A stretch of DNA of 52,964 bases, taken from positions 1-52,964 of the forward strand of contig DUMC01000103.1 of NCBI GenBank assembly GCA_012840075.1, read 5' to 3'. This DNA is from Clostridiaceae bacterium (GTDB lineage: Bacteria > Bacillota > Clostridia > Acetivibrionales > DUMC01). Shown here one piece after another: positions 43,561 through 52,205 of the stretch. Each line of letters starts with the position of its first letter. The stretch's first letter is position 1. The position numbers were made by a program, and so were the translations under genes. Below the pieces are notes generated by a model, which saw nothing but the letters and a program-made list of their open reading frames with translations, was not told where the DNA came from and ran no database searches.

Positions 43561-44808
43561 CTATCGGCAAACCCATATTAATGATAACTTAGAGAAAAGT
43601 TTAAATATAAAAAATGCTGCAAAAACCGACAGAAGGGGTAACAGCGGAAAGGCATACCTGTCAAAAGCCATGTATACGCAATGAATCGCATTAAAGTAAA
43701 ATAAAACACTTATTGGTAAAAAATACGTGCTGAATTTCTTTAACAAAAGCCCAGGAATAACCAAAAAGCCTGTCAAGATTAGAAAATGACATGGCAGGAT
43801 ATTAGAATACGTGATACCTCCAAACTCTTTCCAGTAAAAGATAGTAAACCATAATAAATATGTCTTATCAACTGTATACCATTTTAAATATCTCCAGAAG
43901 TCATTTTCAAAATCTTCTTTAATTCGCTTTTTAGCAACTTCTACTTCTATTCTGTTTGTTTCAAAAGCGTTTTTCCCCAACTTGTAATAAACTATATTTT
44001 CAGGCGTTTGGTTATATCCTATATATGTGCCTTGCAGCAAAGGGTTTCCGCTGGATTCCGCAAGAGGTATAAAAGTTTTATATTCAAAATAATTTCTTAC
44101 CCACCACGGCATCATAATAAATGTAAATGCAAAGATCATGGCTATCCATGACATGACAAAGCCTTTCACCTTGTATTTTTTATTTATCAGCATGTGAAAT
44201 AGAAGCAATAGAGGATATAGTGCAATTGTTGGTCTGCATAAAGTTGCTAAGGTCCATATTAAGCCGAGTAGCATGAACTGGGATGTTTTTGGAGTCATCG
44301 AGAATTTTAAAGATAAATAAATCAATAACATCAAAAGAGGAGTAAATAAATTTTCCGTTAAGAAGTAGCCAGGTGTGATAATATTAGGATAATAAAATGA
44401 AACTAAAAATGAAGATATCAATGCAACTTTTTTATCAAAAATACACTCAGCAATCATGAAAACAAGAATGATGGTTATTAAACTTAATACAGCTTGAATG
44501 GTTCTTCCTATCTGAAGACCAATAAAGCCATATCCGAATATTTTGAAAATGGCTGCTAAAAAAAACGGATATAAAGGGGTTACAAAAACCGTAGGTTCGT
44601 TATATTCATGAAAAATAAATATTCCTTTTCTTGCCAGGGCAATAGCGCTTTTTATATAATTCAAATCATCACTTGCCAGGTTTAAATTATTACCGTAATA
44701 GAAAATAATACATAATTTCAAAGTAAATGATAATGATATAAGTATAATTAGCCATATTTTATATTTATCCGTAATGTATTTTAAAAATTTATCTCTTAGT
44801 CTTTTCAT
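43561..44808 (-). CDS. Family 39-like membrane glycosyltransferase
   Basis: A 415-residue protein with about ten helices. SDDLNYIKSAIALARKGIFIF near residue 40 has the acidic D-D-x-x-Y motif of the first outside loop of GT-C enzymes (PMT/ArnT-like), and FVTPLYPFFLAAIFKIFGYG is typical of this group. Such enzymes move sugars from a polyprenyl phosphate carrier onto cell-wall polymers or proteins at the outer face. The start codon ATG at 44808 lacks a strong binding site. It does not overlap neighbours and may be a single gene. The acceptor is unknown. Confidence 0.8.
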   Translation of the reverse strand: MKRLRDKFLKYITDKYKIWLIILISLSFTLKLCIIFYYGNNLNLASDDLNYIKSAIALARKGIFIFHEYNEPTVFVTPLYPFFLAAIFKIFGYGFIGLQIGRTIQAVLSLITIILVFMIAECIFDKKVALISSFLVSFYYPNIITPGYFLTENLFTPLLMLLIYLSLKFSMTPKTSQFMLLGLIWTLATLCRPTIALYPLLLLFHMLINKKYKVKGFVMSWIAMIFAFTFIMMPWWVRNYFEYKTFIPLAESSGNPLLQGTYIGYNQTPENIVYYKLGKNAFETNRIEVEVAKKRIKEDFENDFWRYLKWYTVDKTYLLWFTIFYWKEFGGITYSNILPCHFLILTGFLVIPGLLLKKFSTYFLPISVLFYFNAIHCVYMAFDRYAFPLLPLLSVFAAFFIFKLFSKLSLIWVCR

Positions 44809-44890
44809 AGTTATGTTTAATTTTAAATTCTATTCTGCTATCATTTACTCTGTACATCCTAATATCTTATTTTGTTCCTTTTGCTTTTCT

Positions 44891-45091
44891 TCACACTACA
44901 AACAGCGATTTGAGAGCGATTAAAAGTATTATCCCCGGTATACCCAGAAACCCCGTAATAAGCATGGAAAGAAAATTAATATTTATGTGAAAACTAAAAT
45001 ATGTACTAAGCAGCGGATTTAACAATGTAAGAATAATAGTACCTAGAATAGCATTGCCTGCTAACTTAAAAATAAACTTTAAAGGTTTCAA
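44891..45091 (-). CDS. bofA: BofA-like pro-sigma-K processing inhibitor
   Basis: A 66-residue membrane protein with two helices; the end NFLSMLITGFLGIPGIILLIALKSLF has the G-x-P-G motif of the BofA family (PF07441). In Bacillus BofA holds SpoIVFB, which cleaves pro-sigma-K, inactive until the signal from the forespore. The start is TTG at 45091 after GGGGTGAAC. The DUF2508 (YaaL-like) gene lies 110 bp upstream on the same strand, as in B. subtilis yaaL-bofA. Confidence 0.88.
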   Translation of the reverse strand: MKPLKFIFKLAGNAILGTIILTLLNPLLSTYFSFHININFLSMLITGFLGIPGIILLIALKSLFVV

Positions 45092-45202
45092 GATAGTTCA
45101 CCCCGGCTTTCAGCTAATAACTAATTTGTATCTTTAATTTAATTTATCTCAATCATTTAATATTTATATTTTACTTTCTTATTTTTTTCAGCATTTAATA
45201 TT

Positions 45203-45706
45203 TTATTTTTCAATATTCACCGGAATACCTGAGCCGGTACTTGCGATTCTTGATACATTGCTTTTTAACACAGTGGCACTTGTACCTTTTTGAAAACTTG
45301 CACCTTTGCTATTGAAGTTAATACTTATATGATCGTTTTTAGCTGCAATATCATTTTCGAAAATGTTTACCCTTATACCTTTTTCCTTTGCTTTTTTAAG
45401 AAAATATTCATACTTTATTTGCGCTGCTTTAAGCCGGTATGTATAATACTCAATAAATTCATTTTCGACTACATACTGAAAATTTAAATCTGCGTTTAAC
45501 CATTCGTTTTTAGCTTCTTTAAGATCCTGAATAAGCATTTCCTCTTCGCTGTATTCATTTTTACTTCCAATGTAATCCAAACCTTTACCACTTAAAACCT
45601 GTTGCAATTTATTTTTGTTGAATAAACAGAATAAGTTATTTAATAACCTTAATAACCAATCAAAAATTGCTTTAAAAAAGTTTTTATTTGTGTAATTAAG
45701 CCTCAT
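45203..45706 (-). CDS. DUF2508 (YaaL-like) protein with extended C terminus
   Basis: A 167-residue protein. LIQDLKEAKNEWLNADLNFQYV...EFIEYYTYRLKAAQIKYEYFLKKAKEKGI (about residues 60-122) is the DUF2508 domain, normally the whole protein of about 75-90 residues. Here it has a 55-residue N-terminal extension with aromatic/hydrophobic start and a 45-residue Ser/Lys/Thr-rich tail ending GSGIPVNIEK. AAGGAGAG precedes the ATG at 45706. Function unknown; the neighbour is bofA. Confidence 0.78.
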   Translation of the reverse strand: MRLNYTNKNFFKAIFDWLLRLLNNLFCLFNKNKLQQVLSGKGLDYIGSKNEYSEEEMLIQDLKEAKNEWLNADLNFQYVVENEFIEYYTYRLKAAQIKYEYFLKKAKEKGIRVNIFENDIAAKNDHISINFNSKGASFQKGTSATVLKSNVSRIASTGSGIPVNIEK

Positions 45707-46052
45707 GGAAAGCTCTCCTTTTCACATGCTTTTTGTAAATTGTATAAATCAATTTTTTGCCTGTATTTTATGCTAAATCCGGGTGTTACGTGGGTTTACA
45801 ATATTTTGTTTAGTACCATTTTATGCATGAGCCATGTTATCAGTGAACGATAAATATATAGTCTTCATTCAATTTATGATGTAAGTCCCGGATTTATGCA
45901 TAAAATTAACATTTTTCTTAATGAATTATGGACATATATTAATTTAGTTATACATAATTCTGTAAAATGAAGAGATTTCCATGAGCAATAACTGCCGACA
46001 GTTATGTATTATCGGCATCTTCACCAATTTCAATCTTTATCAATTTTTATTT
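45707..46052. other. Intergenic region containing the 45765-45906 inverted repeat
   Basis: Between the Nudix gene (its downstream side) and the DUF2508 gene (its upstream side). Apart from the inverted repeat listed separately the DNA is AT-rich and without a coding frame. Confidence 0.4.
45765..45906. repeat. 142-bp element with near-perfect 19-bp terminal inverted repeats
   Basis: ATTTTATGC-TAAATCCGGG (45765-45783) is the reverse complement of CCCGGATTTATGCATAAAAT (45887-45906) except for one inserted base. Pairing can continue for four more bases inward after two mismatches. The 100-bp centre has no gene. It looks like a MITE-type element or a structured leader of the DUF2508 gene. Confidence 0.6.
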
Positions 46053-46691
46053 TCACCTGTTTTTCTTTAGTCCGTCTATATTTATATTCTTTAATTCTTC
46101 AACGACAGCATTCGAAGTTATATACCGAAATCTTCCCCAGTCTTTCCATCTTCCGTTTATGCATTTAAGCCTTTCAATAACAAATTGAAGTTCTTTCGGT
46201 GATACTTCCTTGACATCACTTATTTCATCATCAAGCGCGTCTTTAAGCAGCACACCGCTTAGTTCTTTTAATATGAATAAGTATGAATAAAACATAAAAC
46301 TTTCGTTTTCGAATATAAAATTTATCTTCAACACACCGCTAAATTTCACTATTTCAACTTCAAGTCCTAATTCTTCCTTAACTTCTCTAAATAAAGCTTC
46401 CAAAACTTTTTCATTATAACCCAGCCCTCCGGTAGGTATTCTATATATATCATTCGGATAACCTTCACATGTAATTGCAATTATTTTTCCGTTCGGCCTT
46501 ATAACACAAAAAACAACTTCTCCTCTTCTATCGCTTAAAACAAGATTTTTCATCCTTTCAAAATAATCCTTGTTTTCCAGGATGAGTTTAATTTCTTTGC
46601 AATCGGGATGATGTGCATTGAATATTTTACATAGGTTTTTATACTCATTTTCGTAAAATTCATTATTAACAATAAACGAATTTTTTCCCAT
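46053..46691 (-). CDS. Nudix hydrolase family protein
   Basis: A 212-residue Nudix protein. The Nudix box reads GGLGYNEKVLEALFREVKEELGLEV (about residues 93-117), matching G-x5-E-x7-R-E-x2-E-E-x-G, with all acidic residues. It should cleave a nucleoside diphosphate linked to some X. The ATG at 46691 follows AAAGGAGTAAAACAT; the frame extends to a TTG at 46736 with no such site. Single gene; substrate unknown. Confidence 0.88.
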   Translation of the reverse strand: MGKNSFIVNNEFYENEYKNLCKIFNAHHPDCKEIKLILENKDYFERMKNLVLSDRRGEVVFCVIRPNGKIIAITCEGYPNDIYRIPTGGLGYNEKVLEALFREVKEELGLEVEIVKFSGVLKINFIFENESFMFYSYLFILKELSGVLLKDALDDEISDVKEVSPKELQFVIERLKCINGRWKDWGRFRYITSNAVVEELKNINIDGLKKNR

Positions 46692-47101
46692 ATGTTTTAC
46701 TCCTTTGTCATTTCTAATTTTTACATCAAGTACCAAATTTATTCTATTTTGTAAAATAAAAGTTTGTAGTTTTATAACATTGATATTTTTTATATTATCA
46801 CTGCTAAAAAATAATGTACATACGAAAATAAACGGGTATTTTATAATTATAAATAAGAAAAATTGATGTATGGAATATGTACTTTTGGTGATTTTTTTAT
46901 TTGCAAGTAGTATTGTTCATGTGTTATGATTGATTATATTATTTTAATAATGTTTTTAATTATTTTTCCAGGAAATAAAATGATGAATGAAGTAAAGATA
47001 TGATTGATAGTTAATCAAATTAAACTTAATACATTAAAATCAGAAACGGTTTTATTAACTTAAAGTTAGACATTCTATTAATATACGGGGTGTTGTGAGG
47101 C
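46692..47101. other. Divergent region between Nudix and VanW genes
   Basis: About 400 bp, very AT-rich. GTGAGG lies before the VanW ATG. No promoter of good match, RNA or gene found. Confidence 0.35.
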
Positions 47102-49048
47102 ATGGATTTAAATTTAGAAAAAAAGAGTACAAAATCTGTAACGAGAGTAATATTAATATTTCTTTCAGTAGTTATAATCTTGACATTTTTTGTTTCTGTA
47201 AACGTAGCATATTCCATATTGCGGAATGACAGGATTTATAAGGGTATTTATGTAGATAATATAAATGCAAGTGATCTGTTGCCGAGGGAACTTTATGACA
47301 GGCTGGAAGCACAGTATAAAAATGAATACAATAATATTAAAATAAAAATAAAAGCAGGGGAGTACCAAGCTGAGTACTATCTGAAAGATTTTGATTATGC
47401 ACTCAATATTGACGATGTTGTTGATGAAGCTTTTTCCTTTGGCAGGCGAGGTAATATATTTAACAGGTTGTCAGAAATTTTAAACTTAAGCCTTAATGAT
47501 AAAGTTATTAATACAGAAGTAAGTTATAGTGAAGAAAAAGTCGACTTGGCTGTAAATTCAATTTATAACCAAGTTTATGTTCCTGTAGAAGAGCCTGATT
47601 TTGAAATTCAAAATGATAGAATTTACCTAAAAGCAGGACACAATGGTAAAAGTATAGATAAAGATTTATTAAAGGATGAAATAATAAAGTTTATAAAAAG
47701 CAGAAAAAATGCAAATGTAGATATTCCTATAATTGTTACCGAAAAAGCAAAAGTTGACTTAGATTCTATGTATGAAAAAATCAATTTAGAACCTGTCAAT
47801 GCAACGGCAAAAGTTGAAAACGGAAAATTAGTGATAATTCCTCATAAACATGGTGTAAAAGTCGATAAAGAAGATTTAAAAATTGCTGTTGACAAAATCA
47901 ATAACAATGAGAACATAACAGAACAAGTAAAAGTAGAATTAATACCTCCTGAAATAACCCAGGAATATATGAACAAAAATCTGTTCAAAGACGTAATTGC
48001 TTCTTATGCAACTTATTTCTCTACAGAGGGTCAAGCTAATGTTGACAGGGCCCAAAATTTAAAAATTGCAGCAGACAAAATCAACGGAAAAATACTTGCA
48101 CCTGGAGACGTATTTTCTTTCAATGAAGTAGTAGGCGAGCGTACTGAAGCTAACGGGTTTAAGAAAGGAATGGTTTTTGAAGGCGGAAGAGTTGTTGAAG
48201 GCATAGGCGGTGGAATATGCCAGGTAAGCTCAACACTATATAATGCAGTATTGAAAGCAAACCTAAAGATTGTTGAAAGAGTAAATCATATGTTTACCGT
48301 TGATTATGTGCCGGCAGGGCTGGATGCAACCGTAGCATACGGGGTTATTGACTTCAAGTTCCAAAACTCCACCAGATGGCCGATAAAAATTGAAGCTTTT
48401 ATGACTGAAAATAATCAGCTCTTTATGAGATTAATAGGTACAAAAGAAGAAGCCGACATTTCGGTAGAGATGTATACTCAATTAATTAAAACAATACCTT
48501 TTAAAACTGTATATGAAGACAATCCAAATTTGCCTGAAGGTACGATGCAGATAAAACAACACGGAAAAAACGGCGCTGTAGTTGATACTTATAAGATTGT
48601 AAAGAAAAACGGGGTTGAAATCAGCAGAACAAAAATAACTACAAGCTCTTATACTCCTCTTGATCAAATTGTTGTAAGAGGAACAGGTAAGGTAAATAGT
48701 TACCAGGAAACCATTCAAAATCAAACACAGGATCAAGATCAAATCCGAAATCAGGAGCAAATTCAAGAAAAGATACAAGAACACAGTCAAGAGCAAGAAC
48801 AAGAAGAATTAGAGGAACAAATTAATGAGCAACTACAAGAACAAGTTCAAGAGCAGACTCAAGAACAAAATCAAGTACAGAATCAATTACAAACTAATGA
48901 GCAAATTCCAGTACAGACTCAAGATCATAATCAAGAACAGATTGAAAGACCGACACAAGAACATGTTCAAGATTATCTTGAGGAACGTGCACAAGTATCA
49001 GACCAAGAGCAAGCTCAAGATGTTCAAAACAATAACAATATAGAATAA
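47102..49048 (+). CDS. VanW and peptidoglycan-binding (PG_binding_4) protein with Gln/Glu-rich tail
   Basis: A 648-residue exported or anchored protein. An N-terminal membrane segment (VILIFLSVVIILTFFVSVNVAYS, about 17-39) is followed by two PG_binding_4-like repeats (about 60-285) and a VanW domain (about 285-440): GDVFSFNEVVGERT, FEGGRVVEGIGGGICQVSSTLYNAVL near 355-385. A G5-like segment may follow (TVYEDNPNLPEG.. to VVRGTG). The last 110 residues are almost only Q, E, N and V, with repeats such as QEQTQEQNQVQNQLQ. The family is common in Clostridia near sporulation and wall genes. The role of VanW is not settled. It is monocistronic. Confidence 0.87.
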   Translation: MDLNLEKKSTKSVTRVILIFLSVVIILTFFVSVNVAYSILRNDRIYKGIYVDNINASDLLPRELYDRLEAQYKNEYNNIKIKIKAGEYQAEYYLKDFDYALNIDDVVDEAFSFGRRGNIFNRLSEILNLSLNDKVINTEVSYSEEKVDLAVNSIYNQVYVPVEEPDFEIQNDRIYLKAGHNGKSIDKDLLKDEIIKFIKSRKNANVDIPIIVTEKAKVDLDSMYEKINLEPVNATAKVENGKLVIIPHKHGVKVDKEDLKIAVDKINNNENITEQVKVELIPPEITQEYMNKNLFKDVIASYATYFSTEGQANVDRAQNLKIAADKINGKILAPGDVFSFNEVVGERTEANGFKKGMVFEGGRVVEGIGGGICQVSSTLYNAVLKANLKIVERVNHMFTVDYVPAGLDATVAYGVIDFKFQNSTRWPIKIEAFMTENNQLFMRLIGTKEEADISVEMYTQLIKTIPFKTVYEDNPNLPEGTMQIKQHGKNGAVVDTYKIVKKNGVEISRTKITTSSYTPLDQIVVRGTGKVNSYQETIQNQTQDQDQIRNQEQIQEKIQEHSQEQEQEELEEQINEQLQEQVQEQTQEQNQVQNQLQTNEQIPVQTQDHNQEQIERPTQEHVQDYLEERAQVSDQEQAQDVQNNNNIE

Positions 49049-49131
49049 CCCGAAGAAAAACATCTTGAAAGCCAATGGAGAAGCTAAAAAATAGAAAAGG
49101 AAAAATCCATTTACTCCACATTTATCAATTT

Positions 49132-49193
49132 CGTCAAACATGTATAACGTCAAACATGTATAATCGGACATGTATAACGTATAGACATGTAAC
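49132..49193. repeat. Tandem 16-bp repeats with core ACATGTATAA
   Basis: CGTCAAACATGTATAA occurs twice in tandem (49132-49147 and 49148-49163), followed by TCGGACATGTATAA and CGTATAGACATGTAAC. Each unit holds the palindrome ACATGT. The array lies between two convergent genes. Confidence 0.7.
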
Positions 49194-49296
49194 CTGACTT
49201 ATAAACGACAGCAGGTGATGGTTTAGTACAAGTGATAATGTGTCATAAATCGGATTTTTCCTTTTTATATACATTTATTAAATATGGTTTGTAATT

Positions 49297-49830
49297 CTAA
49301 TAAATATCTACACTAATTGCACCATTATTTTTCAAAATATCAGATACCTGATCGGCTTTTTCATCATCTATCCTCATTGTGAATAGGATTTTTCCTGCTT
49401 TTATATCGGTCTCATATTGCCTGCTTTGAGTTTCCGGTATTCCTAAGTCAATCAAACCACCAATTATACCACCTGTTACTGCACCGGAAATCAAACCTGT
49501 TATAGGTCCTGCTGCAGCAATTATGCCTAAACCCGGGATCATCATGCTTCCGGCACCTATCAACAAACCCGCCAAGCCACCAAGTACTCCTCCTGTCATT
49601 ACTCCATCCGAGATATTATCATTTATATTTTGCCTACCTCTATTGTCTGCATTTTCTAATCTGTTATAATTTTGTCTATTTACAACTTCATTGCGATTTT
49701 GCTCTCCTTGTTCGGTTTCTCTTGCTACAATTGATATATCTTCTGTTCTTAATCCTTGTTCTTTTATCTGCCTTGCAGCATTTTCCGCATATTCCCTTCT
49801 GTCAAAAATAGCAGCAACTGTCTTAGCCAT
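49297..49830 (-). CDS. General-stress-type 17M-like protein with glycine-rich membrane segment
   Basis: A 177-residue protein. AKTVAAIFDRREYAENAARQIKEQGLRTEDISIV at the start resembles the general stress protein 17M-like domain. A central glycine-rich hydrophobic region (VMTGGVLGGLAGLLIGAGSM and GLISGAVTGGIIGGLI, about 79-135) is glycine-zipper-like. The end GKILFTMRIDDEKADQVSDIL is a second ferredoxin-like half. A N/R/Q-rich linker (about 42-72) contains repeats. AGGAGGATT precedes the ATG. The role may lie in envelope stress, by family resemblance only. Confidence 0.7.
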   Translation of the reverse strand: MAKTVAAIFDRREYAENAARQIKEQGLRTEDISIVARETEQGEQNRNEVVNRQNYNRLENADNRGRQNINDNISDGVMTGGVLGGLAGLLIGAGSMMIPGLGIIAAAGPITGLISGAVTGGIIGGLIDLGIPETQSRQYETDIKAGKILFTMRIDDEKADQVSDILKNNGAISVDIY

Positions 49831-50101
49831 TTTGAATCCTCCTATTTAATTAGTTTTCTACTCACAAAATACTTTAAATACTTAAATTAAATATAATGTT
49901 GTAGAAATAATTTTATTTTAAAATGAATTTTTTAGAATATTTTCAACTACGTTTATATTATGGATTAAAATTTGTAAAGTATTCTTAATAAAAAAAACGA
50001 CTTTTTATTGTATAATTTTATTGAATAATTGTTTTATAAAGAAATTTAGAAGATTTTTTCAGAAATTCATAAAAACTTACTAGGAGTTGAAGTTTACACA
50101 A

Positions 50102-50686
50102 ATGACGCGAATGAAGCATCATTGGAAAAATTTTATTTTGCTGTTTGCAGTTATAATTACATTATTGTTCCCGCTAAATGCAAGCTCCGAGGAAACAATG
50201 GATGAAATTATAAATAAATCGGCAGATGCATTGGTCAAATTAAGATTAATGATTGGAGATGAAAAGGGTAATTTAAAGTTAAATGACAAGCTGAAAAGAT
50301 GTGAATTTGTAGCTTTAATTAATCGAATGATGATGTATGAAACAAACGAAAATTCTAACGATGATATACCGTTTACTGACGTTAATAAAAACCACTGGGC
50401 ATACAACAGCATAAAGACAGCTGTGCAATATGGTTTAATCAGTGGCTATACCGATAATACGTTCAGGCCCGATAATACCGTTACCTTCGCTGAAGCACAA
50501 ACCGTAATATTAAGAGCTTTAGGATATAAGGATCAAATCAGTAATAATTGGCCTGATAATGTTATAAAGAAATCATCTGAACTAAAACTTGATAAAAATC
50601 TTAAATTAGATAAAAACAAGCCATTGACAAGGGGTGAAGCGGCAGTTTTAATTTATAACGCTTTAACCGTAAAATTTCACAAATAA
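50102..50686 (+). CDS. S-layer homology (SLH) domain protein
   Basis: About 194 residues, with an N-terminal signal peptide (FILLFAVIITLLFPLNASS) and three SLH repeats: the first degenerate (LVKLRLMIGDEKGNLKLNDK), the second clear (FTDVNKNHWAYNSIKTAVQYGLISGYTDNTFRPDNTVT), the third near the C terminus (KPLTRGEAAVLIYNAL). SLH domains bind pyruvylated wall polymers. It has no other domain, so it may be a small wall-associated protein. The ATG at 50102 is rather far from AGGAG (50082-50086), while the TTG at 50087 abuts it; the ATG at 50111 is a third option. Confidence 0.85.
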   Translation: MTRMKHHWKNFILLFAVIITLLFPLNASSEETMDEIINKSADALVKLRLMIGDEKGNLKLNDKLKRCEFVALINRMMMYETNENSNDDIPFTDVNKNHWAYNSIKTAVQYGLISGYTDNTFRPDNTVTFAEAQTVILRALGYKDQISNNWPDNVIKKSSELKLDKNLKLDKNKPLTRGEAAVLIYNALTVKFHK

Positions 50687-50809
50687 AAGAAAAAATTTTA
50701 TGTAAATATATAAATGTTTTTGTTTTGACATTACTGCTAAATTAGGTTATTATTTTATAATAAAATTAGAAATATGTAAACTTTTAAAAAGATATTAGAG
50801 GTTGTTAAT

Positions 50810-51316
50810 ATGCAAATACATAGTTTTTTAGCAATGATTTTCGTTTTTGTTATTTTGCCTTTATTTTTATTATTTTCGAATCATATAATTTTTTACATTA
50901 CAATGTCATTAATATTATTAATTGACTCCATAAGGTCAATTTATTTTTCTATTTCAGGAAAGAAAATAATTACACCTGAATTAGATGAAGAAGATTTGGA
51001 ATTTATCGATAATTTAAAAACAACAACGGGATTCGACTTAAAATGGTTTAACACATGTCTCAAAATTGCAAGATATTTAATTGTAATTTTATTTTATATA
51101 TATTGCTCTTTTATTGCAAATAGTATGATTGTCAATATACTAGTAACTATAGTCATATTATATTGGATACACAGAATTATTGATTCTTATAAAGAAGAAA
51201 TCAATATAAAAACAGTATTGCCGTTTAATATTGAAAGAATTATAAACCTTATAGCAAATATTTCATCAGCATTTGTTATAGCACTTGTTTCAATAATTAG
51301 GATTAAGATGAAATGA
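50810..51316 (+). CDS. Membrane protein of unknown function
   Basis: A 168-residue protein with four or five helices: FLAMIFVFVILPLFLLF, IIFYITMSLILLIDSI, a cytoplasmic acidic part (ELDEEDLEFIDNLKTTTGFDLK), ARYLIVILFYIYCSFIANS, IVNILVTIVILYW and a last helix IANISSAFVIALVSII. The family is not recognised. AGAGG lies before the ATG. It is followed by the 6S-like RNA. Confidence 0.65.
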   Translation: MQIHSFLAMIFVFVILPLFLLFSNHIIFYITMSLILLIDSIRSIYFSISGKKIITPELDEEDLEFIDNLKTTTGFDLKWFNTCLKIARYLIVILFYIYCSFIANSMIVNILVTIVILYWIHRIIDSYKEEINIKTVLPFNIERIINLIANISSAFVIALVSIIRIKMK

Positions 51317-51866
51317 TCTAAAAAATATTGGGAAATAAAAATTTTTATATTCATGAATATATTTTAGATTTTTGGATACATTAATTAATGCAAAAGACTC
51401 TCCAGCATATAGACGTTAAACGGATGATTCCGATTTCGTAAGTAAAATTACCAGGCAGTTGATATCATTCTTGTCTAAGGGGACATTAATACAATGATAT
51501 TAACTGCGGGTATAATTACTGAGAAGCAGTGTAGAAACTGCAGGAAAATTAATATGCTGGAGGGTCTTTTGTACATATGCTAAAGACTTCAACCACAACG
51601 CAGACTCAGCTCATTTCTCGTTTTTAAAACTAATAATTAATATAACAAGCCTTGATTTTTCATTCCACTAACTTCATTGCATAATCTTGCAATTAAATTA
51701 TTATTAATATTTAAATTCTCTAATCTTATATTATAAGTTCTAACATACCGTCATCAATTTTTTAATATATCTTACTATAATTAATTCTCCGTCAATTTGA
51801 CTAATCAGTAATGGCAATTTACCATTTACATAAAAAAATAGCACCTTTTCTTGTTAAGATGCTATT
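51317..51866. other. Intergenic region with the 6S-like RNA
   Basis: 550 bp without a coding frame. The 6S-like RNA takes up 51391-51571. The rest (51572-51866) is AT-rich and I see nothing in it. Confidence 0.45.
51391..51571 (+). ncRNA. ssrS: 6S RNA-like long hairpin RNA
   Basis: A 181-nt stretch whose ends pair perfectly: CAAAAGACTCTCCAGCATAT with ATATGCTGGAGGGTCTTTTG (20 bp with one T-G). A central region stays mostly open, with small hairpins CGGA/TCCG on the left and GCAGT/ACTGC on the right. Beyond it GCAGTTGATATCATT pairs with AATGATATTAACTGC (15 bp, one G-T), and a small apical hairpin (TGTC/GACA) caps it. A closing stem, a large central bubble with a hairpin on its 3' side and a long terminal stem make up the form of 6S RNA, which binds the housekeeping RNA polymerase in place of open promoter DNA. 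The strand is chosen from the position of the right-hand hairpin and is less certain. Confidence 0.7.
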
Positions 51867-51867
51867 C

Positions 51868-51959
51868 TGGCGGAGAAGGAGGGATTCGAACCCTCGCTAG
51901 AGTTGCCCCTACTAACGGTTTAGCAAACCGTCCCCTTCAGCCTACTTGGGTACTTCTCC
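51868..51959 (-). tRNA. tRNA-Ser (anticodon GCT)
   Basis: The minus strand gives GGAGAAG/CTTCTCC as acceptor, anticodon stem ACGGT/ACCGT with loop TTGCTAA (anticodon GCT, codons AGY), a long variable arm as in serine tRNAs, T arm GGGTTCGAATCCC and an encoded GCCA end. Confidence 0.95.
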
Positions 51960-51985
51960 AAGGAAATTATAAAATTTAAATTTAA

Positions 51986-52076
51986 TGGCGGAGAGAGTGA
52001 GATTCGAACTCACGGTAGGCTTACACCTACGCCGGTTTTCAAGACCGGTGCCTTAAACCAGCTCGACCATCTCTCC
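51986..52076 (-). tRNA. tRNA-Ser (anticodon TGA)
   Basis: The minus strand gives GGAGAGA/TCTCTCC as acceptor, anticodon stem CCGGT/ACCGG with loop CTTGAAA (anticodon TGA, codons UCN), a long variable arm, T arm GAGTTCGAATCTC and an encoded GCCA. It is 26 bp upstream of tRNA-Ser(GCT), so both are probably one transcript. Confidence 0.95.
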
Positions 52077-52205
52077 GCGTCATAACACATGGCGATATTT
52101 ATTTTACAACTTTTAAAATGATTTGTCAATACTTAATTAATGTAAAATATTTACATATACTTAAAAATTTTTGATGAGATATACCTACTAAAATTTCAAT
52201 AAATA

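Noticed and set aside
51391-51571. SRP RNA (scRNA), expected near tRNA-Ser in Firmicutes
   Set aside because: The conserved SRP core with GGAAGGAAGCA-like loops is absent on both strands; the overall fold is that of 6S RNA.
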